From: Symbiodinium natans
Lineage: Eukaryota; Sar; Dinophyceae; Suessiales; Symbiodiniaceae
Assembly: GCA_905221605.1 (NCBI GenBank)
Contig: CAJNDS010002424.1
Span: 955,709 to 1,019,708, forward strand
Length of the DNA stretch: 64,000 nucleotides
Direction of reading: 5' to 3'
The notes under the pieces are model-generated. The model worked only from the letters and a program-made list of their open reading frames with translations, was not told the DNA's origin and did not search any database. Position 1 is the first letter of the stretch. The number at the start of each line of letters is the position of its first letter. Shown here one piece after another: positions 11,050 to 23,486 of this stretch. A program made the translations under genes and the position numbers.

Positions 11050-13500
11050 GTTTTGGGGTTTAGGGAAGTGCAGGCCATGTGAGGTTTTTCAGCTGCCAGA
11101 AGATGCCACAGGGGTTGACTGGTTTCGGGTTTTCGGTTTTAGGGCTTCGAGTTTCGGGTGGATAAGACCACGCGTTCATGCTAACATACAATGGTGCAGG
11201 TGCATGCAGTTGCTGCACGTGGGTCGGATGCCAACTGCCGCTTGCTTTGACTTCTGAAGGCTTGGAAGGAATGTGTGCTTTCTAGATGCGGAGTTTCGGA
11301 TCACTGCCAGATGTGCGCATGATTTGTAAACACCAGTGGACAGGTGCCAACGCATTGGCAGCACAAGACACGTCTTCTCAAATGAGGTTCCCGCCGTCGC
11401 TGTTGCATTTCTCGGCCCAAGCTTAGCCACAATGACTATGAGGTGTTTATGTATAGTCGTGCTGTAGCTGGAGGGAATGGCCGTGATGATGATGCGAAGG
11501 CCTGACGCACACGAAGCCGAGTTACAACGTGAAACAAAAGGAATCACTTTACACTTACTGTAAAGCCTTCGCTGGCTCGCGGCATCGATTCCTGGTGGTG
11601 CCCGTCCTTGCAAGTACTGTACCTGGTGGACCGTTCCAGCCGAACAACAACTTTGCAAGCCCAAGGTCATTCTGAGATACTCAGCAGACCAGCCCTAAAC
11701 CCCTCATCCCAACCACTAGTCACTAGTCTCTGGACCGAAGCCGCCCTGAGCCCTGACCACTAGCGCCTCGGAAGCCTAAAACCCCAAAAGAAACCCCGAA
11801 CACTAAACTCTTTAGACCCGAAACCCAAAACCCAAAGACCCGAACCCTGCTCTGAGCCCGAATCTCAAAAGCCTAAGCCGGCTAAACCCCAAACTGAAGG
11901 GTCCGCACGGCCTTCCGACAGTTCAGTGCTGGGAACAGCGTCCAACGTGAAACCCTAGACCCCTGTAAGTTAAAACCATATAAACCCGGTGCACCCTATA
12001 AACCCTACAAACCCGATCAACCCTAAACCCTAAACCCTAAACCCTAAACCCTAAGAGTCCTAAGTCTTTACCCGCCATGAGCCCTGCACCCGAAGAGTCC
12101 TGCAGCTCAAGCCCTTGGCGGAGGCGCCGCGGCGAAGAAAGCCTATCAAGGTCGGAGTGGGCTCGTAAGGGTTTAGGGGTTTGGGGTGTAGGGTTTAGGG
12201 TTTAGGGCCCTGCAGGGTTTAGGGTTTAGGAATTTGGGTTTGTTTTTAGAGGCGTTTCGGGGTTTAGGGTTCAGGTGGGGGATGCAGAGGCTCTAGAGGG
12301 TTTACTTGTAGGACTTTCAGGATCATCAGCCAACAAGGAGCCAGAGCTCTAGGAATTTGGTGGATAGCTGGAGCTTCTAAACCCAGAGCTTCTCTAGGGA
12401 GGTTGATTAGGGTTTAGGGTTTAGGGGTTAGGGTTTAGGGTTTAGGGTTTAGGGCCAAAGTTTAGGGGTTTGACCTCATGATATATCATGATATCCTGCT
12501 AGACATACTATGGCTAGCTGCAGCATTTCATAATGGCGCCTAGCGAAGTTCAGATACACGTGTCCTACACGCCTTAAGCCCAAAAACCATAAACCTATAA
12601 GTCCGGAAAAAAAGAGGTCCCGTCCTACCCAGCAGCGCGGCTCTGCGAACTAGGCTAACGGCCAAGCCCTTTATCACCTGTAAAGCTGTGAAGCCTTGAT
12701 TCCTTTCAAACCCTAATGCCTAAGCCACGTAAAGACCTCACGAATCCCCTTGTTTTTGGCAGGCTGCCCACGCCCTGCCGCGCACGGCGGAAGGCATAAT
12801 GTGGGGGCAAGTCCTCCAAATTGTTGTCCTTTTTTCTGAGGAAGCCCGAACAGGGGAGTTCAGCTTTTTTCGGAACATACCACACGCACCCACGCACACA
12901 CCCACACCCACACCCCCCCCCCCCCTCGCACCCGCAAGCGCACGCGCACGCGCACGCACATGAAACTTCGTGTTATTCTTCAGTTTTCGAGTAAGGTTTA
13001 AAGCACTAAGCCCTATTAGCCTATAAGCCCTAAGCCCTTTGTGCACAGGAGGATGGCTGCTTCTGGAGCCCTGAGGCCCGGGTCCCTCATGTCTGAAAAC
13101 ATCCGGTGGGGTCTAGGGGCTTAGGAGTTCAGGGGCTTAGGTTTTTGGGGGGGGTTTCTTCTTCTTTTTCTTCTTCTTAGTAGACGCACCATGAATTCAG
13201 AGGGTGGTTTAGGGCATAGGGTTCAGAGTGTGTGGGCTGGAGACTTGAGGACCCCTTTGCCCCGACACGCACGCTGCAGCGGACACCTCCGCCGAGGACG
13301 GCTTATAGGGGTCGTGATAATTACAAAGGAGTATTCCCTTATGGTTCCTTTTCGGAATAATTACTAATAGTATTCCCTTCTGGTTCCTGTTTATTTACAC
13401 GACCATAACCCCAAAACCCTATTCTGATTCTTAAGGTCCCTCTAGTAGACTCAGAAACCGGGGCGCCGACCAACTCTCACCTCAGTTTTCCGCCCCATGA
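11050..13500. other. Intronic or intergenic DNA without supported gene
   Basis: Contains a 164-codon minus-strand ORF (11176-11670) without recognisable domain, CCCTAAA tracts near 12015-12055, TTTAGGG tracts near 12190-12230 and 12410-12455, and an AC-rich/CG-alternating stretch (12880-12960). A small candidate exon near 12118-12155 reads AEAPRRRKPIK before a GT. Nothing else is supportable. Confidence 0.4.
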
Positions 13501-13515
13501 AGCTTTCCTGGTTTG

Positions 13516-13659
13516 CTTGGAGGTTCATGGTACCTATAACCCAATTCATTAGCTGTACTTCTAACCCACTTATCAGGCCTTAAGTGCCCTAATGTGGTTA
13601 TATTTGGGTTTTACAAGTAAGTACCGTTCTTGGGTTATTAAGTACCATGAACCTCCAAG
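13516..13659. mobile_element. TIR element, family C (CTTGGAGGTTCATGGTAC)
   Basis: Terminal inverted repeats: cttggaggttcatggtacct on the left, and gtaccatgaacctccaag on the right (its reverse complement). About 144 bp, no ORF. The right half recurs at 15304-15382, where it ends directly against a CCCTAAA array. Non-autonomous MITE-like element. Confidence 0.7.
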
Positions 13660-13947
13660 TGGGAGTGGAACGGCACCGGAACAGCATCCAAAGTCATGCC
13701 TGGCGCACGACATACTCCAGTTACCCCGGCAACCTGCAGGAGTGAAAGCGAGTCCACGCAGACCTCTGACAGTTTCATGGTCCAGTCCACTGAGGCAGGC
13801 CTCAGGGACGCCAAGATCATTTGGCAGAAAGGGTTTAGGGTTTTCGGGGCTGAGTTCCTCCAGCAAGTTCCTTGGCTACGCGAAAGTCGAAACAACTGAA
13901 GCAAGCGGGTCCCAACCCACAAACCCTCTTTCCTAAACCCCCAACAG

Positions 13948-15672
13948 GTCGCGGTGCAAACTGAGAAGGAGCAGGTGGAGCAGGAGCAGGTTGAGGAGAC
14001 GGGCGATGGCGAAGGCAGGTTTGAACCACTCCTGCCAGTGCTTGCAGTCTCCCGAAACAAGCCCCGAAGACCCGTCGCCCGAGGCCACAAACCCTGATCC
14101 TTGAACCCTATCTCTAAACCACGAAGGGCACCCTCTTTTTCTAGGTTATGCTCCTTAAAGCCTAACCCCTAAACCCTAAACCCTAGCAACCCCCTGTGCC
14201 CGAAGGCAGTGAGGAGCCGTCGCATTGCGAGCCAGGCGAGAAAAGAAGCCGCTGCTGCCCCTCGGATCAAAAAGTTCCCGAAAGCCCCCAAAAACCCTCA
14301 ACCCTGAGAGGATTCGGGCAACCCAAACCCTAAATCCTAAACCCTAATCCCTCAACCCTCAACCCTAAACCCTAACCCTAAACCCTAAACCCTCAACCCT
14401 AAACCCTCAACCCTAAACCCTAGACCCTAGACCCTAAACCCTAAACCCTAGCCCTAAACCCTAAACCCCTTCGGGCTTCGGGTCCTGAGCCTTAGGCCGG
14501 TGTGGCGCTGGGCTCTGGTGCATCCTGCGGCTGTGCGTCCTTTCAGGACTGAGCGATTTTTGGGACTTGGGGCTTTAGGGCTTCAGGGTTTTAGGGTTTA
14601 GGGTTTCGGGTTTAGGGTTTGGGATTTAGGGTCATAGGGCTTCGGGTTTAGTATTGCGGCTTCGGGTTTAGTATTGCGGGTTTAGGACTTCAGGGTTTAG
14701 GGTGCACGGATTTCTGGTTCAGGACTTCAGGGTCTAGGGTTGAGGAGGGTTTAGGGCTTAGGGTTCAGGACTTAGGGTTCAGGGTTCAGGACTTGAGGGC
14801 TTAGGGCTTAGGCTTCAGGAGTTTAGGGTCTAGGGGATTTAGCGTTCAGGACTTTGGGGTTTAGGGCTCAGGATTCAGGAGTTTAGGGTTTGGACTTGAG
14901 GATTTAGCACTCTTCCCTGACAACGGTAGTATGCGCACCCAACTTTTGCAGTTTGACCCTGGATCCCAGCATCTCAGTCCTAAGCAGGGTTTAGGGTTTA
15001 GGGTCTAGGGTCTAGGGTTTAGGCCAAAAACATCCAAAAACCCTAAACACCTCAGCCCGGAAGCGTCGCCAGGATTGCTTCAGGCATGCCTGCTTGATCA
15101 AGACCTCGGAACCCCTGTAGACGGCCCGGGCCCGAGCTTGCCGGGTCAAGTCCTGGGATGAGGGGTTTGGATTTAGGGTTTAGGGTTTAGGGTTTAGGGT
15201 CTAGGGTCTAGGGTTTAGGGTTTAGGGTTTAGGGTTTAGGGTTTAGGACTTTTTCTGGAGGAAGGGGGTTTGGCTCCGACTTTAAGGATCACCGGCTTCA
15301 GCCCCTTAAGTGCCCTAATATGGCGATAAGTACAGTTATAAGTACAGTTCTAATTGGTCAATAAGTACCATGAACCTCCAAGTAACCCTAAACCCTAAAC
15401 CCTAAACCCTAAACCCTAAACCCTAAACCCTAAACCCTAAACCCTAAACCCTAAACCCTAAACCCTAAACCCTAAACCCTAAACCCTAAACCCTAAACCC
15501 TAAACCCTAAACCCTAAACCCTAAACCCTAAACCCTAAACCCTAAACCCTAAACCCTAAACCCTACCACCAGGAGCCTCCAGGGAACACACACGCGCGTG
15601 ACGGGAGGCGACTGCCTGGCGCGGGAGGCGCAGCTCCGGGAGGAGCTAAGCACCTGCCAGGCTCATGTCGCA
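13948..15672 (+). CDS. Unknown charged, coiled-coil-like protein (three joined exons)
   Basis: Three exons join without breaking phase. 13948-14014 reads VAVQTEKEQVEQEQVEETGD and uses a GC donor at 14015. 14206-14273 reads GSEEPSHCEPGEKRSRCCPS and uses GT at 14274. 15583 to about 15672 reads TGGDCLAREAQLREELSTCQ, then AHVA, before a GC-type donor. The Glu/Gln/Arg-rich content suggests a helical coiled coil. No family recognised. Both introns follow the telomere rule in part: a CCCTAAA array of 182 bp ends 7 bp before the third exon. A possible next exon at 16836 is open in all three frames, so I do not translate it. Confidence 0.5.
14322..14470 (-). repeat. Degenerate CCCTAAA array
   Basis: About 20 units with frequent CCCTCAA, CCCTAGA and CCCTAACC variants. 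Followed by a long degenerate TTTAGGG region (14565-14900) in which the repeat has drifted to ttcagg/cttaggg forms. Confidence 0.8.
15304..15382. mobile_element. Family C element, right half
   Basis: Shares ccttaagtgccctaat and the terminal gtaccatgaacctccaag with the complete copy at 13516-13659. The left terminal repeat is missing. It ends exactly where the CCCTAAA array begins. Confidence 0.6.
15384..15565 (-). repeat. Longest CCCTAAA array in the window
   Basis: About 26 essentially perfect units over 182 bp, with fewer variants than most arrays here. It lies between a truncated family C element and the acceptor of the exon at 15583. Confidence 0.95.
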
Positions 15673-15678
15673 GGCGAC

Positions 15679-15679
<1 letters not shown>

Positions 15680-15713
<34 letters not shown>

Positions 15714-15886
15714 TTTTTGCATGTTTTTTGGGGTTTAAGGTTTAGGGTTTAGGGTTTTGGGTTTTGGGTTCATGTCGCAGGCGACTCGTTTCTTGTTTGT
15801 TTGGGGGGGATTAGGGTTTATTGTCATTATTGCCTACCCGCATTTTGCTATTGTTGTTCTTGCGATTCTTATATGTCTCTCTGGCC

Positions 15887-15938
<52 letters not shown>

Positions 15939-15950
15939 TTCCTACTGGCG
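15680..15950. repeat. GT and CT/AT microsatellites
   Basis: A (GT)n run at 15681-15710, a T-run, a short TTTAGGG tract, then (CT)n-(AT)n-(AG)n at 15888-15940, which is self-complementary overall and could form a hairpin. Confidence 0.85.
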
Positions 15951-16242
15951 GGATCATGGGGTTTAGAGGGTAAGTTGGGGTTTAGGGACTGTAGAGTCAG
16001 GGCTTACAGGGTTTACCGGGTTTTTGTTGGGGTTGACAGGTCATAGGGCTTGAGGGCCTACAGGGCTTTTGCGGGTTAGATGTGTTTTTGGTGTTGGGCT
16101 TTCGGGTGTTGACAGTTTAGGGCTTTAGGGTTGTGGAGGGCTGCTTTTTTCTAGAATAGAGTCTTGTAGTCCCATTCACTTCGTACCATCGTAATAGAAA
16201 GAAGCAATAGAACTGTGAAGGCGTCAAACCTTTTACGGTCGC

Positions 16243-16325
16243 CATGATTATATATATATATGTAATATACATATATATATACATATACATATACATATAC
16301 ATGTGTATATATATATATATATATG
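16243..16325. repeat. AT-rich palindromic microsatellite
   Basis: Runs of (AT)n and (ACATAT)n with both arms complementary. ORFs made of Ile/Tyr repeats on both strands are products of this repeat, not genes. Confidence 0.85.
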
Positions 16326-17952
16326 TTGTTGGGGGGTCCGACTTCGGAGAGTCCAACCCACCATACAGCAGCTACATGGTTCTGGATGGAGGGGGTTTTA
16401 TGGGGGGTAGGTACCTAGGGCGCTCAAGGGGTATAAGCGTTCCCCAATTTCAGCGTCCATATGAAGGGATCATGTAAATAGCTACCCTGAGACTAAAGCT
16501 ATAGGGTTCTTAAGGGGTTCGTGGGGGTAGGTACCTAGGAAGCCTTAGGGAAGCTTGGGGAGCCTTCGGGAGTATTGGGGAAGCTTGGGTTACATACCCC
16601 CCCCCCCCCCCCCCCCCCCCTCCCCAAAAAAAATGCGACGTCCGAAGCCCTGAACCCTAGGTCCTTGACCTAAATCCTAAGCCCTAAGACCTGCATCCTA
16701 AATCCCAAACACTAAGCCTTCTTAAGCCTAAAGCGCTAGATGCCAAACCCGAAGCCCTCCATCCTAAGCCCTAAACCCTGAACCTTCTAGGCCCCAAACT
16801 CTAAGCCCCAAAGTCTCTCTCGCTTCGGGAATCAGGCCTCCTCGCCAACCAGACGCGAGATCCTCCGCGACCAAACTGGTCGCAGCTTCTTTGGAGGCAT
16901 CGTTCTTGTTGTAGGCATTTGTGGGGTTTGGGTTGGGTTTAGGGTTTTGGGGCTTAGGGGTGCAAAGTTTAGGGTTGAGGAATTTGGGGTTTAAGGTTTG
17001 GGGTTTAGGGGGTAAGGGTTCAGGGCAGTTTAGGGTGTGGCTTGCAGGGTTTACGGGGATTGCACACGCAACATGTCTGACACCACGCTTGCATGGATGC
17101 CACTGTACAACTGTTTTCTATGTTTCAGACAGAAGCTAATATTCGAGCTGGGCTCATGCCAGACAGTTGCACGGAAGAGAGGGGTGGATCACTGGGGGGC
17201 TTCGGATATGTTATGAGGAATTCCGTTCTATCAAAGGGGAGCCCTAACCCAGAACCAAAGGCGGGAAAAGGCTTGGCAAGAGCATGCTGCTCTTTCAAAA
17301 GCGCTAGATTTCGCAGGCTCGTGAAACGTGAAGTACGGCGCTCTTCGGGCCGAGGGTAAGTGTGAGGCATCAAATCCCTGTGCACTTTACGGGGCTCGTC
17401 GGCCCTGACATCTAGCTGCGGTGAGATTGCAGGTCGCTCTTCCAGCAAACCTTGCACTTTGGCGACAGTTGACCTCGGCCAGCTTGAGGCATTAGGGCAG
17501 CCTTGCCGGTGACTGTCGGCATTGCGGGGCCAAGTGGCGCCTGCTCCCTGCCTGGCAAGGAGTATAATGTCTAGGACTCAGAGTAGGCCCTTATTCTCCT
17601 TTTTTAGGGTTTAGGTTCCCTTATAGGCCGCTTTAAACCAGAAAGGGCACGCCTTTTTATTCCTAGGTTACTCTTGGGTCTAGATGTATGTCAGGTCATG
17701 GTCACCGACACTTCAGAAATGAAATATCTATGGCGGTGTAGGGTTTAGGGTACCAGTGTTTGCAAGGGGCGCTTGCTTGCCCTAGCAATTCGGCCAGTGA
17801 TGGTAGGATCCATGGATACCGCCGCCCACTGTATTTGCACGCGCAGCTGTAGAGAGCAGTTTTGCAGGTTTTGTTGGCATGTTCATAGGTTATCAAGGAG
17901 CGGCTGTCTCCTGAAAACTAAATTCGGTGCATCTGCCTGCGCTCTGTAACAG

Positions 17953-19336
17953 GAATTCGCGCCCGCGGACCCAATTCAGCTGCACCCACCGATAGCATGT
18001 GGAGGAAAACGTTCTCGAAGTTGGTCAGCCTCAGCTTCTAACCCCTAAACCCTAAACTCGTAGATTTGAGAAGGGCTCTGAGTCAACCATGTACACGACC
18101 AGTGACCAGTTGGACGAATGTAAGCTTCAGTCAAGGCTGCTGAAACCTGATCGGCAGTGCATGGCAAGAAACCATCCCCCAGAATTGTCGAATGTAGAAC
18201 AACCCAACCCCTAGGGTAGCTTTTTGGCGGGGTTCCAAGAATGAAGATGGGTATATTAAATAACTGGGTATGTGAGGGGTAGAGTGCTTCTAGAACATTT
18301 GTTAATGGGAAATGCCCACATGTCTCCAAAATTCGGTCTAAGTGCACTTCCCAGCTCCTAAGCCCTAAAAACCTGGTTGGGGGCTTCAGGTTGAGGCACG
18401 AGATGTGGCATCCGATCCTACAACTGAAGCTCCGTGGAAGGGTCACGAATGGTTTCGCTGCCATGGGCCGAGGTCGCCTTCTTTTCGGAAGGACCCCGAA
18501 ACCCTCAACCCCAAACCCTCAACCCAAAACCCTAGTTCACATTGCTGAACCCAGGCGTGGAGAAGTCTGTTCTGGCATGGAGGATGCGGGGTGAGCCCCA
18601 TTACGGAACGGAGACGGTAAGGAAAGGAGGGCGAGAACAGAATTCGGCACGAATTCGATGGTGGAGTTGCATCAGTGTTGTCTGTGTGTGGCTGCCCGCT
18701 TGCCGTGACGCTTGTTGCTCGTACTTCATGCGTCCCTGGTCTCACCAGCCTCACTGGCACAATAACTCTCATCAGTTTCACATCAAAGCGAGTTCTCGTA
18801 CGGCAGAAAATGTTTTCAAAGCCAACTCTAATCCGATGCCGCATGCCAGAGTCAACTCATCTTCTGCCGCAATGCAACCCGGCAGGCCCTGAACGTGTCG
18901 GGCGCGGCAGGCCGAAGGTCATCTGAGAGGGCGTTGCAAGCTTCCGGCGAGGAAACCCCAGCAACCACCACGGTCAAAGCTTCCCAGTAACCTGGGCAGC
19001 TGCATCGGGCTGTCCGAGGCAGATTTTACCCAGAGGATCCATGTACCAATACCGTACCTCCACAATCAACTTAGACCCTCACAGCGGCTATTTTATTTAC
19101 TCATTTCTATTTAGGATAGAGATATACATACATACATATATATATACACACACACACACACTTCTATTTGTTAATAAAAAATAGGTGTGTGTGTGTGTGC
19201 GTGCATATATACATATATATATATATATTTATATATATATATATACATATGTGTATGTATACGTATACGTACTTGAACAACCCAAGGCAAAGAACATCAG
19301 GGTACTTGGGTCCTCAGGGTTTGTACATAGTGGACG

Positions 19337-19381
<45 letters not shown>

Positions 19382-19833
19382 CGCAGAAATCGCACGGAAA
19401 ATGACCCGCTCCTGCCATCGAGGCAAGGGTTCAAGGGCTTACTCCCCTAATCAGCCCTAAACCTGGGTTGGAGGTTCATGGGTTCTAAACCCCATACGCT
19501 AAACCTGCTTAGGGTATAGGGCTTATCCTAGGGGCTGGACCAGGCCCAGTTTCCAGGAAGAGTCTGTAAGACCAAATAGGGCAAGGCCAGGGATGCAAGG
19601 CGCAATCGGAATGTGCACGACAGGGAGAGGCGGTCCGTTGTCTGGACTTGGGGGCCCTTTGAGGGTTTAGGGTTTCGGGTTTTAGGGTTTAGGGTTTGGG
19701 GTTTAGGGTTTGGGATTTTAGGGGCTTCCCTCGCAGGATAAAGCGGGTGCTTAGTGTAGGGAAACCCCACGTGGCATCGAGCGAAGCTGTTGCGGCCTGT
19801 ATGCACAGCATGTTCATGGAGCAAGGCAGCTGA
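17953..19833 (+). CDS. 3' part of an unknown protein gene with a clear terminal exon
   Basis: The terminal exon 19737-19833 is convincing: after an AG it reads IKRVLSVGKPHVASSEAVAA, then CMHSMFMEQGS and TGA. The preceding exon, about 19580-19664, reads ARDARRNRNVHDRERRSVVW, then TWGPFE, before a TTTAGGG tract. Further upstream are 18555-18600 (VEKSVLAWRMRG, AG|G acceptor, GTGAGC donor) and 17953-18023 (EFAPADPIQLHPPIACGGK). I did not recognise a family, and I cannot prove that the two upstream exons belong to the same gene. Downstream of the stop the DNA turns to CCCTAAA-type sequence, so the next gene starts after about 19.9 kb. Confidence 0.45.
19130..19270. repeat. TG/TA microsatellite cluster
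   Basis: Tandem (AC)n, (GT)n and (TATA)n stretches. Small ORFs here are low complexity. Confidence 0.8.
19336..19379. repeat. Poly-C run of about 44 bases
   Basis: Nearly uninterrupted cytosine homopolymer. The proline-run ORFs crossing it are artefacts. Homopolymers of this length are also a place to suspect read-length errors in the assembly. Confidence 0.9.
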
Positions 19834-20189
19834 CCCCTAAGCCCTGAACCTTAAACCTAAACCCTATAAGACTTAAACCCTAACCATAACCACTCCAACT
19901 CCCTGAGCTCTATAAACCTGAACCCCCTCCAAGCCCTGAACCCGAAGTCCCAAAACCCCTAAAACGGAAAAGTGGCCCCTAGACCATGCTGAAACAAGCA
20001 GCCTTGGAATGGAAGGAAGCCTCGTGTGATTCACTGGCTGTTGATAGCAAGGAATTAAGGCCATGTAAGAGGCGACATACGGCATCCGCCCCCAAAATCT
20101 CCCGCGACTTCCTTATGACTTTGACCCTCCATCTTCGGAGAGAACCCCTAAACCCTAAACCTTTCCCCCCCCCCCCCCCCGCTGAGTTT

Positions 20190-20640
20190 GGACTGCGAAG
20201 CCATGGCTCGAAGTCTCGACCACAAGCTGGCTCAGCACCTCCTGCAGGAGAAGCCGCATCGCCTGAAAGTGGCTTGGAAGGAATTTCCGTCATATCTTCA
20301 GTGGATTAAGCCCTCACCCAAGAAAAGGACAAGAGGCGTACACATGGGGATTCTTGGTCTTCGGGTTTGAAGTTAAAACAAGGCCAGTCGGTCACAGACC
20401 TACACCAGTCCTTAGCAAGGCGGACACATGCCGATGATCTGCCGATGTAGCTCCGTCCACCCTGTGGAAGCTCACAAGTCTGAACCATCACCTACATCGC
20501 TCTAGCAAACCTTAAACCCTCAACCCAACAATGCCCTACCAAAACCACCCCAAATGCTTCTTCAAAGGTCCCAGCACTTCCAGAGGATCTCGCCTCCCAG
20601 CTGGGGGAGTTGGTGGACGCCAGGCGTCAAATGATTTATC
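20190..20640 (+). CDS. Candidate 5' exons of the SET-domain gene
   Basis: Two helical exon-like segments precede the recognisable SET exons on the same strand. About 20205-20280 reads SLDHKLAQHLLQEKPHRLKV, ending at a possible GA donor (AAG|GAATTT). About 20575-20635 reads LPEDLASQLGELVDARRQM. I assign them to the SET gene by position only. They could instead be a small separate gene. Confidence 0.35.
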
Positions 20641-22155
20641 CGAAGACACGACCCTCTCTCCTATAAGCGCCCCCCCTCCCTCTCCTCATCCAATGGACTT
20701 CAAGCCAAACCCTGGTGACTTTTGCGTCTAGCGATGTCGAAGGCATACAGGTTGGTTTGGTTGTCCAATACGGTTCGCAATGCCCACACCGAGCCCCTGG
20801 GCCCCGCGACAACAATCCCAAAGGGCTTAAGGCCATAGCGCTCCAGGGTTTGCGAACCATTTCTTGGGTCTCAAAAGTGGTTTGCTATCTACTTTGTGGT
20901 GCTTTACTGTAACTATAGATCCTACCCTCCTAAGTGCAGGCAAGTCTAGTTTGTTGTCTTAGGATCCACAGAATGGGTGCATAGACCTGAACCCCTTCGG
21001 GAGAAAGCGCGGAAGCTGAAATGCTGACTTCGACGACCTCGCTAAGATGTCGCAGCTGCTTCTTGGGGGCCCAAGCTGCAAGACACTAAATGCCGTCTGG
21101 GTAATACAGTGGGTTTAGGGTTTAGGGTTTAGGGTTTAGGGGTAGGCGCCCGAATATTTAATAATAGTATCCTCAGGGCACCTATGCACCCAAGCCAGGT
21201 TTTCGTGTGTTTAGGGGCCTAGGGTTCTGTTCTGGACGCCACATGCCATCGCGAACGTGGGATTCATGTCGTTCTCTATTCTTTATCTGAGCCCTTCAAG
21301 TGTCTGAAATGTGAGAAAAGCCTGTGCCCTCGACTTTGTCATAGTGGGACAACATTTTGCATGTTTAAGGGTATTTAAACTCAATAAGGCATAGAAATCC
21401 ATTTCTTTGTATAAATCCTATCCCAACCATCAACTAGCAGTATAAATCCTATCCCAACCATCAACTAGTAGACTCTAGAGCATTGACAGAAAGCAATCCG
21501 ATTGGGCAAGCCTCGCACACGCAGGCGCCGCCCAGAGGTGTTGGGCCGCCTCGTGCAGACTCTGAGACCGAGCCAAGTCGAGCCACGGAAGCGTTTCTTA
21601 CAAGTTGGTAGTGGGGAATTCGGGAAATAGGTTCCTTAAAGAGGTTCCTTGCGTCTCCCTATGCAACTCTTTAGAGAGGTTGGGTGGGGGGCGGGCGCTT
21701 TTTTTTGGTTTTAGTTGGGGTCACTTTTTGGGGAGACGTTTTTCAGGAATGTTACACAAGGCACCTACACGTTGCACGGGGACCCGAGTTTTCAAGAGCA
21801 TGTAGAAGAGCAAGATCTCTCTATCTGTCGAAAACAATAGATTTGTACACACATACATACACATGCACATGTGTATATATATATATATATAGGGCGATCT
21901 CTGAACAAACGCCACCCTCGTCTCGAACGCTTTCAAACTCTGTAGCAACCGGTAGCAGTCCACTAACTCCCTCCACTAACCCTCCTACAGTGATTCCGAG
22001 CGCCACTGATTTGATATTTCCACTGACGCCTAAACCCACAGTCGGAACTCCAACCCTAAACCCTAAGCCCTAAACCCTAAACCCTAAACCCTAAGCCCTA
22101 AGCCCTAGACCCTAAACCCTAAACCCTAAACCCTAAACCCTAAACCCTGCACCAG

Positions 22156-23453
22156 GACATTGCCGGCTTCCTGGGCCCGCATGTGGCGAAGGCCGTGTCC
22201 TTGGGCTCAACCACCCCACGAGGTCCTCCGCAGCTTCGGGGCGTCGAGGTGGGGATTGACTGCGCTGGGGGGGGGGGGGGGGTATATTCCAGACAGCTGA
22301 AGTTATAACGGTACCAAGAAGGGCCCATAAGTTACCGAGTAATGGACCCCCTTTGGGGGTTTTCATTGATGTAGTGTCCTGTTTATGCACTTATAAGACT
22401 TTTTGAGGGCCCCCCCCCCCCCCGCTTCCATAGTTTGGAACTTTTTCAGGTAGCGCCCTTGCCGGGACAAGGCCGGTCTCTCCTGGCGACCCGGGACCTG
22501 GCTCGGGGCTCCATCTGCATCCAGGAGCAGCCCCTGGGACACATCAGCGAACTCTGCTGGATCTTTTTGTGTTAGTTTCATTTTTTCTTGGGGCGGGGGG
22601 GAGGGGACTTTCCTAAAGCAAAAAGGACGAGATGAACCCGAGACCCAAACCTCCCAAACCCAAGAGCCCCCCTGAGCCTGGGAGACCTCGAGGCCCATCG
22701 CCCGCGTGGCCATGCACGGGGAGGAGGCCCTGGGCGAGGAGACTATATCCCCCTTGGGAATTACTACTTATTTTTGTTTATATAAAACCCAAGAGGGTAT
22801 TAAACACAGTATTTTTATTTGTTTTTAAATTGCTGTTTATATAAAACCCAAGAGGGTACTAAACATATTTTTTTTATTAAGGTTCTAAAAGGGGGGGGTA
22901 TAGGAGACGCGCCTGGCCTTGCAGCTCTGGGCTGCTGACAGGGCCGGGCTGGCGGACTTGGCCAGGGAGCCTCCGAGGTCTTGGCGGTAGCTTTTTGTTT
23001 TTGTCCCCCGAACCCCCAAACACCCCAAGAATCCCTGAACTTTGGGGGTTCTGGGAATCCCTGAACTTTGGGGGTGGCGACTTCAAAGCATCACCCTAAA
23101 GTTTAGGAGAGAGCCTTGAACCTTATCAGGGCCCCTTTGCTATGAATCTGGATCCTGGGCTAATATAGGGGTCGGAGGAATTACTAGTAATATTCCCCTC
23201 TGGGCCCACTCTGATAACCCCCAACACCCTATTCCAATTCTTGAGGAAACCCTAAACCCTAGACCCTAAACCCTAAACCCTGTAACCCAGGACCTCCTGG
23301 ACCACGGTGGCCGAGATCCGCAGGCCTTGAGAAGCCGGGCCGTGATCGCCGCCTGCTCGGCGCTCTGCATCCTGGCGGCGCCTTTTTTTTCGAAAAAATG
23401 GGGGTCCCTGAACCCTAAACCCCAAACCTAGACAATGCTCCCACCCCCACTCC

Positions 23454-23486
<33 letters not shown>

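Noticed and set aside
19185-19460. Proline-run ORFs and their Gly-run partners on the other strand
   Set aside because: They are translations of a 44-base C homopolymer and neighbouring microsatellites.
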